From Rhyzopertha dominica (taxonomy: Eukaryota > Arthropoda > Insecta > Coleoptera > Bostrichidae), in the NCBI GenBank assembly GCA_025024175.1, contig QCXZ01000137.1:58740911-58804910 (forward strand): a stretch of 64,000 nucleotides of DNA, given 5' to 3'. This document shows positions 24,911-41,535 of the stretch, one piece after another. How positions within the stretch are numbered: position 1 is the stretch's first letter; the number at the start of each line of letters is the position of its first letter. The position numbers and the translations under genes were made by a program. A model generated the notes under the pieces. The model searched no databases. It saw only the letters and a list, made by a program, of their open reading frames with translations, and was not told the DNA's origin.

Positions 24911-26250
24911 AACATGCGCATGATTACTTACAAATGCGTAACGAGGCGAGATTAATTCAAATTCGAAGGAGACAAGGCACACTAAAACAGATACATAGTT
25001 AGTATATTACTAATGTACAGGGTGATCAATTAAGAGATGTGATCGGTCTTATACCATATACGATAAATTCTAGAGCTTTGGGGAAAAATAATTAACTTAA
25101 GTGGCAAGGCGAAATTGATAGAAATTATTTTCGGATTCGTAGAAACCACCAAAAAATGTTAATAAATGTATGCAGCAATTAATATTAAAAGATTATCTCA
25201 ATGAAACTGTCATTTTTGTAGGAATTTTTTTTTCAAATAGTAAGCAAACTGTCTGTTTTGAAAACAGACATTGTAAACAATCATAATTCAATCAGGTAAA
25301 AATTATATTTTAAATTCAATAATTTGCAACCTTAATTCGTATATATTTAATCTTTTGCCAATCAAAAGTAGTGTTTCTAATGCATATTATGTGACAATTA
25401 TCAACATATCCTATACATATAAATGACCAATATTGTCAAAAAAACGTCTTTTAAGTTACACATTTGAACTCCTTATCATAGGATGTGAAATTAAAGTAAA
25501 ACTGAACACTAATTATTCGGATGCTTTGTAAAAGTAAAACCCATCATGGCTATTGGCAAATAAAAAAAAGCTTGCGCGTGCGCATGATACCACATCTTCG
25601 TGGTATTTATTTGTCAATAGCGATGGGTTTTACTTTTACAATTCATCCGAATAATTAGTGTTCAGTTGTACTTTAATTTCACATCCTATGATAAGGAGTT
25701 CAAATGTGTAACTTAAAAGACTTACGTTTTTTCTAACAATATTGGTCATTTATATATATAGGATATGTTGATAATTGTCACATAATATGCATTAGAAACA
25801 CCATTTTTAACTGGCAAGAGATTAAATATATAGGAATTAAGGTTGCTAATTATTTATTTAAAAATCTAATTTTGACATGACTGAATTATGATTGTTTACA
25901 ATGTCTGTTTTCAAGACAGATAGTTTTGCTTACTATTTGAAAAAAAATCCGTACAAAAATGACAGTTGAGACAATCTTTTAATATTAATTGCTGCATACA
26001 TTTATTAATTTTTTAAGGTTTTACGAATCCGGAAATAATTTCTATCAATTTCGCTTTGCCACTTAAGTTAATTATCTTCCCCCAAATCTCTAGAACTTAT
26101 CGTATATGGTATAAGATCGGTCACATCTCTTAATTGATCACCCTGTACATTGGTAATATGCTATGTATGTGTTTTAGTGTGCCTTGTCTCCTTCGAATTT
26201 GAATTAATCTCGCCTTGTAACGCATTTGTAGCTAATCATGCGCATGCGCA
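24911..26250. mobile_element. Foldback element with 650-bp arms and CAGGGTGATC sub-ends
   Basis: The arms 24911-25566 and 25607-26250 are near-complete inverse copies. Matching blocks include CTAATGTACAGGGTGATCAA (25010) with its complement at 26136-26155, tctagagctttgggg with its inverse at 26078-26096, and cttttacaaagcatccg with its inverse near 25632-25650. Inside sits a sub-element with ends CAGGGTGATC...GATCACCCTG flanked by TA on both sides (25018-26147), typical of Tc1/mariner-type MITEs. The inverted similarity nevertheless continues about 105 bp beyond those ends. The central loop (about 25571-25588) resembles the inverse of the outer right end (atcatgcgcatgcgcaag). There are no genes inside. 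Confidence 0.78.
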
Positions 26251-28619
26251 AGTTCGGGAGCCAAAGTAGACCGTCTCTCCCTAGAGTCTTGTAAGGTGGA
26301 TGCAGACGCAGAGACGCATCAAGGTCCGCGCTCCGGGGCTGGTCGTCACGACTCCTGATTTTCCCGTAAATTAAATAACCTTAAAAGCCTGTAAACTTAA
26401 CTGTTTCGTTTCATGTATGTTGAATAGAGTGGCCGAGTGGTTTTCGCTCGAAAACTGTGTTGCCATTGTTATTTCACTGCGTGTTATTTCCCAGGTATGT
26501 ACAAGTAAACCTATTTACTTGTGGAATCTGTTCCTTCATGGTTTTGATATTTTATAACACATATATTGCTTCTTTTTGTTCAAACAATGGACGCATATCC
26601 ATTGTAAATAACTAACTACGGAGTAATGGCGTTGCTCGATTACCTGGTATTCGTACCGATGCATATTACCATTGTTTCTGAGGCTGCAGTTGCACTGAGA
26701 TATGTCAGTGGAAGGAGGTTTGTAAATGTAACTGGCCGTTATTTGATTGTTGACATAAATCGTCTCATTTTTTAAATGCTTTTATACTAGGAGACTCGTG
26801 ACTCTTCAGCTAGATGTAACTCTCGTTCATTCATTGACGTTTTTGGCTCGTAAAGATTTAAATATATTCATTAACTCAATTTTTATCTATATGTGGATGG
26901 ATCCACCTTATTATCTATTATTAAAATGGATCCTTAAAGTGAAACTCTGCTTTTCTGATGAAGTTACACAAACAATTAACTACCTAACTACATAATTAAA
27001 TAGTTTTTACCTATAGCTAGGTGTACTAATTTAGACGGGTTATTAAGTGAATCATTGTCTTATTCGGTCTAAAATTCAAAGCATACGAAACAAATGACAT
27101 TTGCATGCTCCCTGATTAGTACTTTAGTTAGATACAGAACTCAAGCCCATGAAATTAGTTCAACGCATGCGTTATAATTATTACTTATCCCAGGTACATT
27201 TTACTTTATTTTAAAAAGGTAGCATGTTACTAGTTCAATGCAATTTTTCTAAGAGTTAACCGACCACCATTACACGTTTAGTACCCTATATTAGTGGCGG
27301 CTCGTTGCCTTTCAAATTGGCGTCATCTGACGATCATAATAGGTCGTAAACAAATAGTTGCCCACTGCAAATTAAACCACACATGGGAACTGCTCTTACA
27401 GAGTAGCTTTGCAATCTTATTTCTACTTATTATAATTACTGTGGTTTTAATCAGCACCAAGTTACTATTACTTTTACATTGCCTAAATGATTCGAGTAGT
27501 TGGTGCACTTGCCGCATATAGTACCATTAATAAATTAAATGGACGATATTCGCTAACAGAATTGACTTTGTTTTATTTAATGTCTTTATTATTACATGCA
27601 GTAGCCAAATGTTCTCTTCCACAAATCTTACAATAATAAGTACATTTCGTATTAAGCTATCAAATATTTCTAGGTGTTCGATGAGTTTTCAAATGTTGCA
27701 TCCACCAAATCACACCTGAGTTCCTGAGAAGCAATCAAAACACCTTTACACCTGAGAATAAATCAAAATACCTGGATAATTTTCAAATACGTCTGCCAAG
27801 CTATGAAGCTCACTGGCATTAGAACATAAGGTTGACTAGTTGACTTTCCACCGTTATATGAACAAGGTATATACGCTATACGTGCACGGACTGAAGCCAG
27901 AACTAGCGAGATGCCGAGTATGTCCGACGTTCATCGCAGACCCCCGACCATGTCGCGTCGCCTGCCGGGATAGCCAGCAGTAGATCATTTGTCCTAATCT
28001 GATTTGAGCGAAGGCGGGTGTTAATTTGTCCTAAGAGACAGCATGCCTATAATAAGTCAGATGTGGCCATTCCTCCAGTCTAGTCCGAATCTAAATACCG
28101 CCCGAATAAGATTAGGATAGATACAGTCATCCACGCATGCCCAGCTTCTAAATTCATGAAGATTTTGTTACGTTTAGGCGGTTGAACAGAGTCGCCCACT
28201 CTGATAATAAAGGTTTGTGATATAAGCGCCATTTCAAATTTGACATGACATGGGTTTTGAAATGAAATGTTAAACACTGGTATAACAATTAATATCAGAA
28301 AATCATATTTTTTAAAAATAATCTGTTTTTAAACTACTAAATCTAAACTACCTACCTTGCCCACCCGGACGAGCTGCCACTGTCCCATATGCTGATAAAT
28401 AGAGAATTTTAACATGAACGATATTTTCGGTTTTGGTTCACTCTTCTTAATTTTCATTTTAAATTATTCGATTACAAAAAAGAGAAACTGTTTAATGGGC
28501 AGCCACGACGTCAGCTTTTATTTTAAGAAGCACTTGGATAATGTAAAAAATGGGATTCGGTTCTTATCTTGAACGACTCAAGCATGTCCGATAATTATAA
28601 TTGATCATGGGTGTATTAC
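26251..28619. other. Unannotated stretch upstream of trypsin gene A
   Basis: No gene is supported. A GC-rich patch with no recognised feature lies at about 27860-27980. The last 200 bases are the presumed promoter-proximal region of gene A. Confidence 0.35.
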
Positions 28620-28626
28620 TATAAAT
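28620..28626 (+). promoter_or_regulatory. TATA box of trypsin gene A
   Basis: TATAAAT lies 40 bp upstream of the ATG at 28660. An initiator-like TCACATT about 28 bp downstream (28648) would leave a 5' leader of only about 10 bases. Confidence 0.6.
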
Positions 28627-28659
28627 CATCGTTTCGAAATCTGAAGCTCACATTCAAAA

Positions 28660-30064
<1,405 letters not shown>

Positions 30065-30069
30065 AGTTC

Positions 30070-32261
30070 TGAATAAGTAGTCTTTAATGTATATGTCACC
30101 TATTTCAAAATTAGCTCCTTTTTCATTATCTCTCTGTGACATCCCTCAAGTGTTAGATAAATGAAAATATATAATCCACAACGGTTGCTTATTTGTTAGA
30201 CAGAGGACGAATGTATTTTAATTGTATCAATAGGTAGTAGATAATTCGACATAATCTAGCTTCCATTGTTGTATTTACTCGTGAGTATATAATGTTAAAT
30301 TGTGGTACCTATCTGCGGTTGATTAAGCTTAAAACCAACTGATTTAAGCCACTACTTCTTAAATGAGAAACTACAATGGTGACTTGAAAATCATTCATGA
30401 TAATACTAGATTTACCATATATAGTCACAAACACGAAATCAGAACCCTGCATCATTCCTTAATTTAGCTCCGATCAATCAAACAATGCATGTGAGCACCT
30501 GGCAAATGGTCTAGGTGTTAAGTGTATGTTTTGTCAGATAGAGAGCGACAGATCTAGTTAGTTCGACTATAAGTTATCATTGTGTTTTTGTAACAGATAC
30601 ATAATGATTGGGGTGACTATATTTCAGCGACAAAAAAACAACTGAAATATCGCAGCTGTAATAATAATGTTTATACAGTTACGTACACTAACACTATGTT
30701 AATACCGTCATATACCGTTTTAAGGCGAGTATTTAGCGTTTAGCGTCTGCCTGACAATTCAAAATGATTGTAGCGAAGTTGTAACGAAATTTGGTAAGTA
30801 GTTACGCTCTACTAAGGTTACTGTAAATCACATGATTTTTAAATTTACCACCACAGATATTTCAAAAAAAAATATTTTTATTGCTTTGAATGTGCGTGTT
30901 AATTATTTGAAANTGGATAATAATTACTATTCTGCAAATTTCATGTTTCGTGTAGTGTTACGGTCTGCACTAGATTTTTCAATGATGTTTTTCGCTAAAT
31001 ATGAATGCCATCGATCACACTTTAAAGTAAAATACTGAAGGCAAGAGACAAATTTAAAATAACGCAGCACTCTCTCCATAAGTAGTTGCAATGACTACTT
31101 AATAAACTATTGTTATTTATTAAAAAATTGTAACATACAAAAAGATTTAAAAAATTTTCAGAAAAAAAAGATATGAATCATTCGCTAGGCCATGAAAAAT
31201 TATTTTCGCGTGTCTGAAAATAGATGTTTGAATTGTATATGTTTGACATGAATTCTTTCTTTTTCCTATCAATTTCATCAAGACACATACGCTCTGTTCA
31301 GTATAAAACCATGGACACATAATCAACCTAAGATACCGTAAATGATACACACTATTGCCAAACTGCTTTCTAAAACTGTATTAATTAATTATTTATTTTG
31401 TAGCTTAACTTCAAGTGAACGTTGTGACGGAGGTCAATACATTTTCTGAAAGAATAGTGGTATATATTAAAATATATAAATTTTGAAACACAAGTGCTTT
31501 TTCTTACTATTTTGTTAATTATTCAAAGATAATCACTGAAAGAATCCTATAGCCAATATTAACTGCATCAGGAAAGGGCACATGTTAAAGGAGTATCGCT
31601 CATTATAATTTTAATAGATACAGAAAAATAATAATTATAACTTATAATATTGACCGTAATGGTATAATCGTAGAATGTACGTAATCGGGGCTTTGGTTAC
31701 TAATAAATAAAATAATCCTTTTACTTAATTGCCGAGCCAACTTGACAAAATATGCAAATAATATAGCTTAATCAATTTCGATCATCTGAAACATGCAAGG
31801 AGGTTCAACGATGGCGGTTATTAATCACGAAATTTTTTTTTAATTTAAAATGGAGTAAGGCTGTAAATTAATGATAAGTTATACATATCACTTCTTTTAT
31901 TTATACTACTTGATTGTTTATTAATGTGTATCAATTCTAGAAAAAGGAGCTTTCCTCAATTTATTTATTCCTTTTTTCTTTTTCTTTCTAAAGCTGTAGG
32001 ATCTTCAAAATTGAATTTGTGGTTAAAATCGAAACGATTATTTGGCGACTAAAGCCCTGATTATGTACATTCTAAGAAAAAATAATAATTTGCATTGGAT
32101 AGAGAAACGCTTTCATTGCTCACGCTATTTGCACTATAATTAATGATATTCTTGGTACATCCTTCGTACCACCAAAGAGTGTAATTTGCGAAATACCTAC
32201 CACCGGTTGTTGAATGAAATTTTCCACAACTTCTGGAAGCAACGTTTCCTCGAAGTCAAGT
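30070..32261. other. Intergenic, gene A to LINE fragment
   Basis: AT-rich with no recognised exon. The reverse-strand frame at 31147-31350 and the forward frame at 30832-31038 have no family features, and the latter includes an N. Confidence 0.35.
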
Positions 32262-33091
32262 GTCGAGAAAATGCAGAAATTATTATCTACACGGATGGGT
32301 CCAAAACCAATAATAGTGTTTGGTGTGCCTTTGTTAGTGAAAAAGGAGTGTTTTCCTGACCTTAAACAAAATATCATCAGTGCTGTATTTTGCAGAAAAA
32401 TATGCACTCTGGCATGCGTTACTTTTTATGACTCACTCTACTCGTCCATGTCGCTGCCTTATTGCCTGCGACTCTAAAAGTGTACTTGAAAGCCAGATAG
32501 ATATATTTACAACGGATTCGGCTACTCAAAATCATAATCATGATGGTTAAGCCATCAGTTTATCAAAAAATTCAAAAATCAGTTGTTATGAATGAGTGAC
32601 GGTGGCGGAATCGAAAAAAAGGTTTATTTAACATCGAGCCCTATGTTTTAGTGAATACCTACAAATTAAATTATATAAATCTAGTTTAACCAAAACACTT
32701 TATGTCAGGACTATCAGGTTAAGCTGACAGTCAAACATATTGTATGCGATTGTCCTAGGTATGAGCCAGAGAGACACCTGTTTAAATGAAGGAGACCATA
32801 TAAGGACAAGCTAAGAGAGACAAGCAATAACTAACCGCCTAAACCTTTTAAAAGCACTTAATTTGTTCAACAGTATATAAATTGGAAATTCGTAGTGTGA
32901 AGATGTATCTGATATTTGTTCTAAAATACTTATCTTTTTGCTATTTTAAACTTTTTGTGTCCTAAATAGCTAATGTCGTGTTAGGCGAAATGACCTTTGA
33001 TGTCGAAGCTATTAACAAAAATAATAATAATAACAATAATGATAATAATAATAATAATAATAATGATGATAATAATATAAATAATAATAAT
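32262..33091 (+). mobile_element. Non-LTR retrotransposon 3' end: RNase H, Cys-His C-terminus, (AAT)n tail
   Basis: The frame NAEIIIYTDGSKTNNSVWCA starting at 32270 is the first strand of a LINE-encoded RNase H (the TDGSK motif carries the first catalytic Asp). After a one-base frameshift near 32350 it continues as AEKYALWHALLF (catalytic Glu) and CLIACDSKSVLES (catalytic Asp). Around 32720-32780 LTVKHIVCDCPRYEPERHLF resembles the C-terminal Cys-His motif of I/R1/jockey-type ORF2 proteins. A 3' untranslated region follows, and the copy ends in an (AAT)n run at 33012-33091, as is usual for such elements. It is dead, 5'-truncated and probably internally deleted between 32500 and 32690. Confidence 0.75.
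33012..33091. repeat. (AAT)n microsatellite, LINE tail
   Basis: About 25 AAT/TAA units with scattered substitutions, directly after the LINE 3' UTR. It is most simply explained as the element's repetitive tail. Confidence 0.8.
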
Positions 33092-33845
33092 TCGAATCTC
33101 GGTCACAGCAAATGATCTCACCAAAAATGGCCGAACGAATCAAATCAGTCGTTTAATATGAAAGAAGCAATCGGGGTTTCAGTCCAAGGAGTTTTGGAAG
33201 ATGAAACCTACCTAACTAATATTATTTATTCTTAAAAGCATAGTACTCGTCTTCCCAACAACAGCTGCCTACTATCAATTTTATAATAACACTGTTTCAA
33301 AATTATCAAAGCATCATTTAAATGTAGTAGACAATAAGAAATGAAAAAAAGACACTCAGCTCCAAGATGTTCTTTATGCAGAAATCATGATCGGCACCTT
33401 AATGTATTAGAAGAAGTAAAAGCAATTCAAACTGCATCTCCTATAACACACTTAAGATAAGCAGCCTATCTCCTTTTAATACATAACCCAGATTTTTTCT
33501 AGCATTACAAACATTATCGTTACAGTTTCAGAAAATAGGGCATGTTCGAAATATTATAACATACGCTAATGCTATAAATAGTTAAAATTTTTAAGTTTGT
33601 TGTTTTGATCAAGATGCTGTTTAAATAAATGTCTCTTACAAATATACAACTTATAAACATTTTGAGTGGTACACCTATTTAGGTCCTTCTAGCTGATAAA
33701 GAATCCATATAAAGTCATGTCAACATAACCTCCTACTATTTGTACTGTTGTAAGTGTACAAACAACCCTCGAGTTGTTTACTTCAATAAAATACCGAGCA
33801 TCCTTGTTATGTAACACTACTCTAATCATGAAAGAGAAGCACACT
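33092..33845. other. Intergenic region upstream of gene B
   Basis: No coding exon was recognised. The proximal promoter of gene B lies at the right end. Confidence 0.4.
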
Positions 33846-33853
33846 TATAAAAG
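33846..33853 (+). promoter_or_regulatory. TATA box of trypsin gene B
   Basis: TATAAAAG is a perfect consensus 52 bp upstream of the ATG at 33898. The initiator-like stretch near 33877 (TTCCACAGT) is at suitable spacing. Confidence 0.7.
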
Positions 33854-33897
33854 ACAAGCACCAAATAGCGAATTCATTTCCACAGTAAGTAACGGAC

Positions 33898-36165
<2,268 letters not shown>

Positions 36166-36220
36166 TAATCGTAGGACATTACGAATGTAATTTACGAAAC
36201 GATTAAGAGTTCTTTTTTTT

Positions 36221-36226
36221 AATAAA
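36221..36226 (+). promoter_or_regulatory. Polyadenylation signal of gene B
   Basis: AATAAA lies 56 bp after the stop codon, with a second AATAAA at 36232. Confidence 0.65.
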
Positions 36227-36239
36227 ATTAGAATAAAAT

Positions 36240-37542
36240 TAGATCTCTTGCAATGCAACAAATATTGTACATTGCTGGAAAAAGCAGTTCCATTCTGTAT
36301 GTTGTGAAAATACTCTTATATTCTATTTAGAACCGACTAGAATGCCACGTACGTGGTAGGTGCCAGAAGATGCTATCCGAAAAAGTAAAAGAATTGACTT
36401 AGTTGTTGGTCAGTAGCAGAATCTCATAGTTGTATTCAAATGTTATGGCTATTGAATAGTAAGATTATCTGCGACGTTCGTAGATCAAATTACGAAAAAT
36501 GCATCCAGTGAACGAGTCTTGCTTGAACTGTCAGTAAATATATTATCTGATCTGTCGGTTGTACCGTGATTGCTTGGTAAATTCTCAATTAACAGTACTG
36601 AGGTATCCACGGTAATTTGACCACAGTTTTGCTATGTGATGACGACACCGCGGAGCCGCAATATTTTGTGCTAGAACTTTAAGGCATTGGAACGTCATAA
36701 ATTAACATGCTTGAGATTTTAAAAAACGACAGAGTGTATACAGGCAAGCGGATCTATTTTTTTTTCTTGTGCAAGGATATCATTGAACGATCGGAGAGTA
36801 GTTGGTACGGAAGGCAATTGTCTTGTTTTAATGATACAAAGGTCCTTTAGTACCTTTCCGAAGATACATTTTTGAAATTGCACAAAACGCAGGGTCGCCT
36901 CAGTATTTTCGATTGGTGCTTGATTACTATTACAAAAATTAGTTGTCAGCTTTAAATGTTGGTTCGCCTTATTAAGGACGATTAACGTGTTTTCTTTGCT
37001 AAAATTTCATTTGAGTAGTTCATTATGTTCACCGTCTTTTTTTTTGCGAACAAGAACCTTAGAAGCCTAAGCACATCCACAGTACGGTAAAGGTAAAAAT
37101 ACTTACTTGCAAATACAAGTTCAGTATTTCAGCGCCTAAAGGATGAGATGAGCCTAAAAATGTAAGGGTCTCCCAAAAGCGGAAAGCTTATTAATTCCTT
37201 TTCTGATTGAGCCTTTCTAGAGCCTGATTTGTTACACTCTTATAATTTCACTGTGAAACAAGATATCCATAAAAACTTTACAGTCAGTGCATTGTCCAGA
37301 TCTGCTTTACTAAAAATTGTCCAGGGAATAAAAACAAAACTTTGCGATTAGTTAAACATAACATTTTTACGGTAAAAGTACGAATAGTTGAGTCTATACA
37401 TCGTAATTTTCAAATGTGTGGAAGCAAGCCGAATTTGCTACCGCAAATAAAAGCATTGCGAATTCTATTAACAGCTATTTTAAAAATAACGCAAATTCAG
37501 GTTGGAAAAATGTTTAGAGTAAAACTGTCTGTTACATTTTAA
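36240..37542. other. Intergenic, unannotated
   Basis: No gene or element was recognised. Confidence 0.35.
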
Positions 37543-37713
37543 ATTCCCGAACACCTGTGTCAATTGGCAAACAGAGAGACGTTGATGCTGCGGCAAGAAC
37601 TGGAAAGTGTTGACAGAGCAGAGATACTCCGCAACCCTGAAAGGGCGAAATTGCTTGGAAAACTGGCGGACATGTTATCCAGAACAGAGCAAGAGAACAG
37701 ACGGAGCAGATAG
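37543..37713 (+). other. Short GC-richer open frame, unrecognised
   Basis: A 56-codon frame closes at TAG 37711-37713 and reads like a charged helical protein: LANRETLMLRQELESVD, then ILRNPERAKLLGKLADMLSR, then TEQENRRSR. Base composition is clearly richer in G+C than the flanks and the residues look protein-like (regular Glu/Arg/Leu heptad spacing). I do not recognise the family. It could be the end of an ORF of an unknown repeat, or chance. It is followed by a low-complexity tagtgtagtgtgtagtgtag stretch at about 37802. Confidence 0.3.
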
Positions 37714-38379
37714 GAAGAAGGAAACGTTGCTATTGGCAACCATAGTCTGTCTTCGGGAACCTAGAAGACCACCGCGAATGATAAATTAAATTTAGTGTCT
37801 TAGTGTAGTGTGTAGTGTAGTTTAGTATTATAGTTTTTAGCTTCTTTTAGTGGAATATGGCTTTACTAATCAATACCATACGTATAAGAAACGCATGTCG
37901 GGGAAAGAAGAGATGTACATAGAATACTAACAGAACATAAAAAAGATGTAGTAATAACAAAGGGGATAAGCATAGGGTGCCTCGCAAATAACATCATCTG
38001 CGCCACCTTTCCGAGGTTAGGGACGGAAACGAAACCCAGGTCCCGTCCTTGGGGCGAAATAAAAATGCTGGGCACGGCTAATAAGTGCGCGCGAGACACC
38101 ACACAGAATCTTAGGGAAACACGACCTGTTTTAAAACATTTTAGCAGCAGGTCAAAAAAACATTTAAAAAATGCAAAAAAATGTTACATTTTTAAAGTAT
38201 GCAATAAACCTAATCCCACCGGTGCAACTGCTCTATTCGATATGAACGATGGCGCGTTTGACGCCTGATGCGACTGTAGTAAAGTAACTGAAAATTATTC
38301 GCAGACCTCCAGCCCACTTAAGCATGAACTATTCTTATCAGTAATTCNTTACACTGGTTTCAGTGCAGTTGNAGTTCAG

Positions 38380-38479
38380 CTTTGTTTGGGATGCCTTAAC
38401 GATCTGGTGTGTCCCAGAGTAGCATGCTGGACCCCTCAGTATACAGTGCTTCCAGTTCGAACCTCTACGAGATTGTAAT

Positions 38480-38528
<49 letters not shown>
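38380..38528 (+). repeat. Possible tRNA-derived SINE end with (TAA)n tail
   Basis: The sequence GTAGCATGCTGGACCCCTC, followed about 30 bases later by AGTTCGAACCTC, has the look of RNA polymerase III A and B boxes (the B box core is GTTCGAACC). It is followed directly by about 16 TAA units at 38479-38528. tRNA-derived SINEs commonly end in such short repeats. No second copy is visible in this window, so the call is tentative. Confidence 0.35.
38479..38528. repeat. (TAA)n microsatellite
   Basis: About 16 uninterrupted TAA units, likely the tail of a retroposed copy. Confidence 0.9.
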
Positions 38529-38529
<1 letters not shown>

Positions 38530-38530
<1 letters not shown>

Positions 38531-41039
38531 GCATTTATTCTGCATACATACAAAAATTGTAACCAGAACAGAAAATAAAATATATATTTAGATCAGAAAT
38601 GGTTGCAATCAGAGCTGAGGGATAAAGAATCCGTCAGCACTGTTCTTCCTTGCAACCAAATATACGAGGGCAAAAATTAACAAAAACGCTGATTACAGAG
38701 TGTTAGGTACTTGAAAAAAAATCAGAAGTAGTTGGTGCTAACAAATAAATAAATAAAGTACTAGATATAATAATTGAGGTTGCATTGACCACCAAGCAAA
38801 AGCTCACTGACATAGCGTAACGAGTTTATATTATACTGATGTAAGAGATTTATAATTTTAGGAGCAATATAAGAAAAACAATTTTGAAATTGTGTAGTTC
38901 TAAGTGGCAGGACAGAAGCCACGTTAATATAATATGCCGGCTACACAAATCCATTATCCATCTCATCAGTCTAACGTAAATTTTGTTACTATAAATGAAG
39001 CAGTGGGTGGCCTGCTGCACATGCCTTTTAGCCTTCTGGTAAATTATTTAATGATGAACATGATGATGTGGCCGCAAGCGGTGTCTTGGAAATCACCGGT
39101 TGGAACGGCGGGAATACCACTGGCTGGCTGGTGAAGTATAAAGTATAGTCGACAGTCGATTAAGGTTCAATCAGCATGTCATGACTATGGTTTCCATGTC
39201 ATATAGACACAATTTCAAGAAAACGCCAAAGGCTACTGTATGATATCCTTGTTCTATCATTCTTAGCTTTAACTACTCTGTATTATAATATATATGGTCT
39301 ATAGATTGGAAAACGTAACTCGGCTGTATATAAGTCCATTATACTACAAAATTTTTAAATCACGCTTGTCAATAACATAAAATTTCCGGCACACTATGTA
39401 AGAAATTTCATTATAAACACATATTTAGTGCTCCACGTTATCGAAAGGATGTGTGTGTAAGACATAGCTTGCGATAGAAAATGAAGTGAATACCTAATGT
39501 TCAAGAACAGAAGTTCCTTATCTTTTTCATTTCGTTTTCTGCCTTTTTTTTTGAAATTCATATTTAAAAATTGTTTTTCTATTCTTTGCTGCATTCTATA
39601 GACTTACCGTAATATTAGAATATTTACTGGTGCTAATAGGTATTAATATTTCCAAATTATTCTTAACTCTCCGACCGTTGACTGTAAGATCAAATACGAC
39701 AATTTTCACTGGATAATGTAACATGATGGTTGTTTCTGGGGCATACATAAATGGGGTTTAACATTATATCGTAGCAAAAGGCATATTCTGGTGAATCCGT
39801 ACACTTCATTTAAGTAAGATCGTAAAGTTTAAGGTTCTTGCAGGCATTTGACAGGGTTTTGTTATTAGATATTGGGAACACGAGAAGGTAAATTTCAGAT
39901 CCATGAGACTTGCGTTAAATTAACTTAAAGTCAATTTCGTGTCTGAAGCGTAACTTTGGTTGTTAATAGTTAATTGTGAATTATATTATGTAACTACTTT
40001 CTTCATTAATTGTTAAATACATGGATGTATACATCCATGGTTAAATACCCACATATTTGCTGTTAGAAACTTTGCCGTTTACTATTACCTAAAATAGTTG
40101 TTTTTCTAATATAATTCTTGTTGAGTGCGTTCTACTAAAGGTAAAGTTAGACAATTTTATTAAGTTTTTGTATGCTTAGTTAGTTTAGATTAGTAAGAAG
40201 TAGTTTTCCTGCGATTGCTAGAACCCGCCATCTTATTTAATTAGTAGTCATCTCCTAGTAAGCTAATGTCGGCCAACCAGATATACACGAAAGTCTTATG
40301 AGTGATGATTAGAATTAGTAGTTCGCAGTGACAAGCGGGATGGATATGCCACAATAACAAAAGAGAGGTTTTGCGCACTAACACAGCGCGTTAAAGTTCA
40401 AAACCGATAACGTTCATTTAGCATTTACCATACATTTCGCAATTCAAAGCGCCACTTGGGTTGCATCTGCATTCAGTTGACAGTGCAAAAACGGTGCATC
40501 AAAACAGAGCGTCCATCGGAATTTACATACACAACCGACTCTTTCGTGCCAGGTGGTTTTATTATTGTATGTGGCTCGGCTTTGTCAACTAGATTACGAA
40601 GTTTTATTGGAGTAATCCAGGCCGTCATTACGAGTATTCCCCGGTGACAGCTCTAAATTGATTTTTAATCAGTCGTGTGTCTGTCCAAATTTATTTTTAA
40701 TTTGACGCGGTTGACTGGGCCCCTCTCGGATATTTACAGGGAGGCGGCGGCATATTCCGATTGTGTTGCTTTTATTTTACGGATCACTATGCAGGATCTG
40801 TCCATTAGAAAGGGCAAATAATGGAAAAATAACCTGAATTGGTAACATAGATATAAAACTTTTTTCCGCGCCCGCTATCGTGAGTTATTATGACAACGTT
40901 TTCAGAACGGTAAATTGACTTTACCAAGCAGTTATTGATATCCATTGTGAAGGAGAAGTAAGTAGCTTACTTACCTCCCTAGGAAAGTAAGTAAAGACAC
41001 TTTCTAACGCTACACAAAAACAGCTTTATTTTTTATATT
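38530..41039. other. Intergenic, unannotated
   Basis: No exon or element was recognised. There is a short perfect palindrome at 40020-40041 (catggatgta/tacatccatg). Confidence 0.35.
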
Positions 41040-41522
41040 TATAATACACTTTTGAAATGTGCGGTTTGGAAAACTCTTTTTTCGTGACCTTTCTAGGCTC
41101 CCGCTGTATTTTTACTGTTTTTGAAGCCATAGTTGATATTTCAGTTATCAGAAGATTGGATGATTCATTAATAGCAGTTGCGACACTTGAAATTTCTGAC
41201 GCTATGCTAGTATTTTGTCTTTGATGATGAATTACATAGTATCCTATCTGTTACCTCAATCTTGTTAGTGATACTCTCTGCAATTGATTTATTTCAAACC
41301 GCCATGTCTCTTTAGAGCAAGCACGTCAACACCAGTATTTGCCAATAATATAGCTGACGATCTTCTAAAAGCATAACCGATATTCCCCTTGGCATATGTA
41401 AGTCCTAGAAATATTGCTATTCTGCAGGAAATTGCGAAGAATGTGGCTTTGTCGGCAGGTTGACCGGAACATTTGCCATTTTGAAAACGCATGAATAAGC
41501 GCTTATGTTCAGTTTTCATCAA
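41040..41522 (-). pseudogene. Crypton-like tyrosine recombinase C-terminal fragment
   Basis: On the reverse strand, IGYAFRRSSAILLANTGVDV followed by LALKRHGGLK matches the C-terminal catalytic block of eukaryotic tyrosine recombinases of Crypton type (usual pattern G-H-x-F-R-R-T-S-A...L-K-R-H-G-G-W). The Arg and the second His are present, but the first His is Tyr and the final Trp is Leu. A frameshift or stop follows, and another frame continues with SIAESITNKIEVTDRI, matching the next helix, and then a Ser/Lys-rich tail (ATAINESSNLLITEIS, PRKVTKKEFSKP). The N-terminal DNA-binding part was not found. It is inactive. Confidence 0.6.
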
Positions 41523-41535
41523 CGACTTTTGTGAT

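Noticed and set aside
26433..26470. tRNA-Ser-like stretch (tggccgagtggttttcgctcgaaaa)
   Set aside because: The A-box and an anticodon-loop-like part are present, but no B box (GGTTCGAATCC type) or acceptor stem follows, so it is not a tRNA gene; chance or a remote relic.
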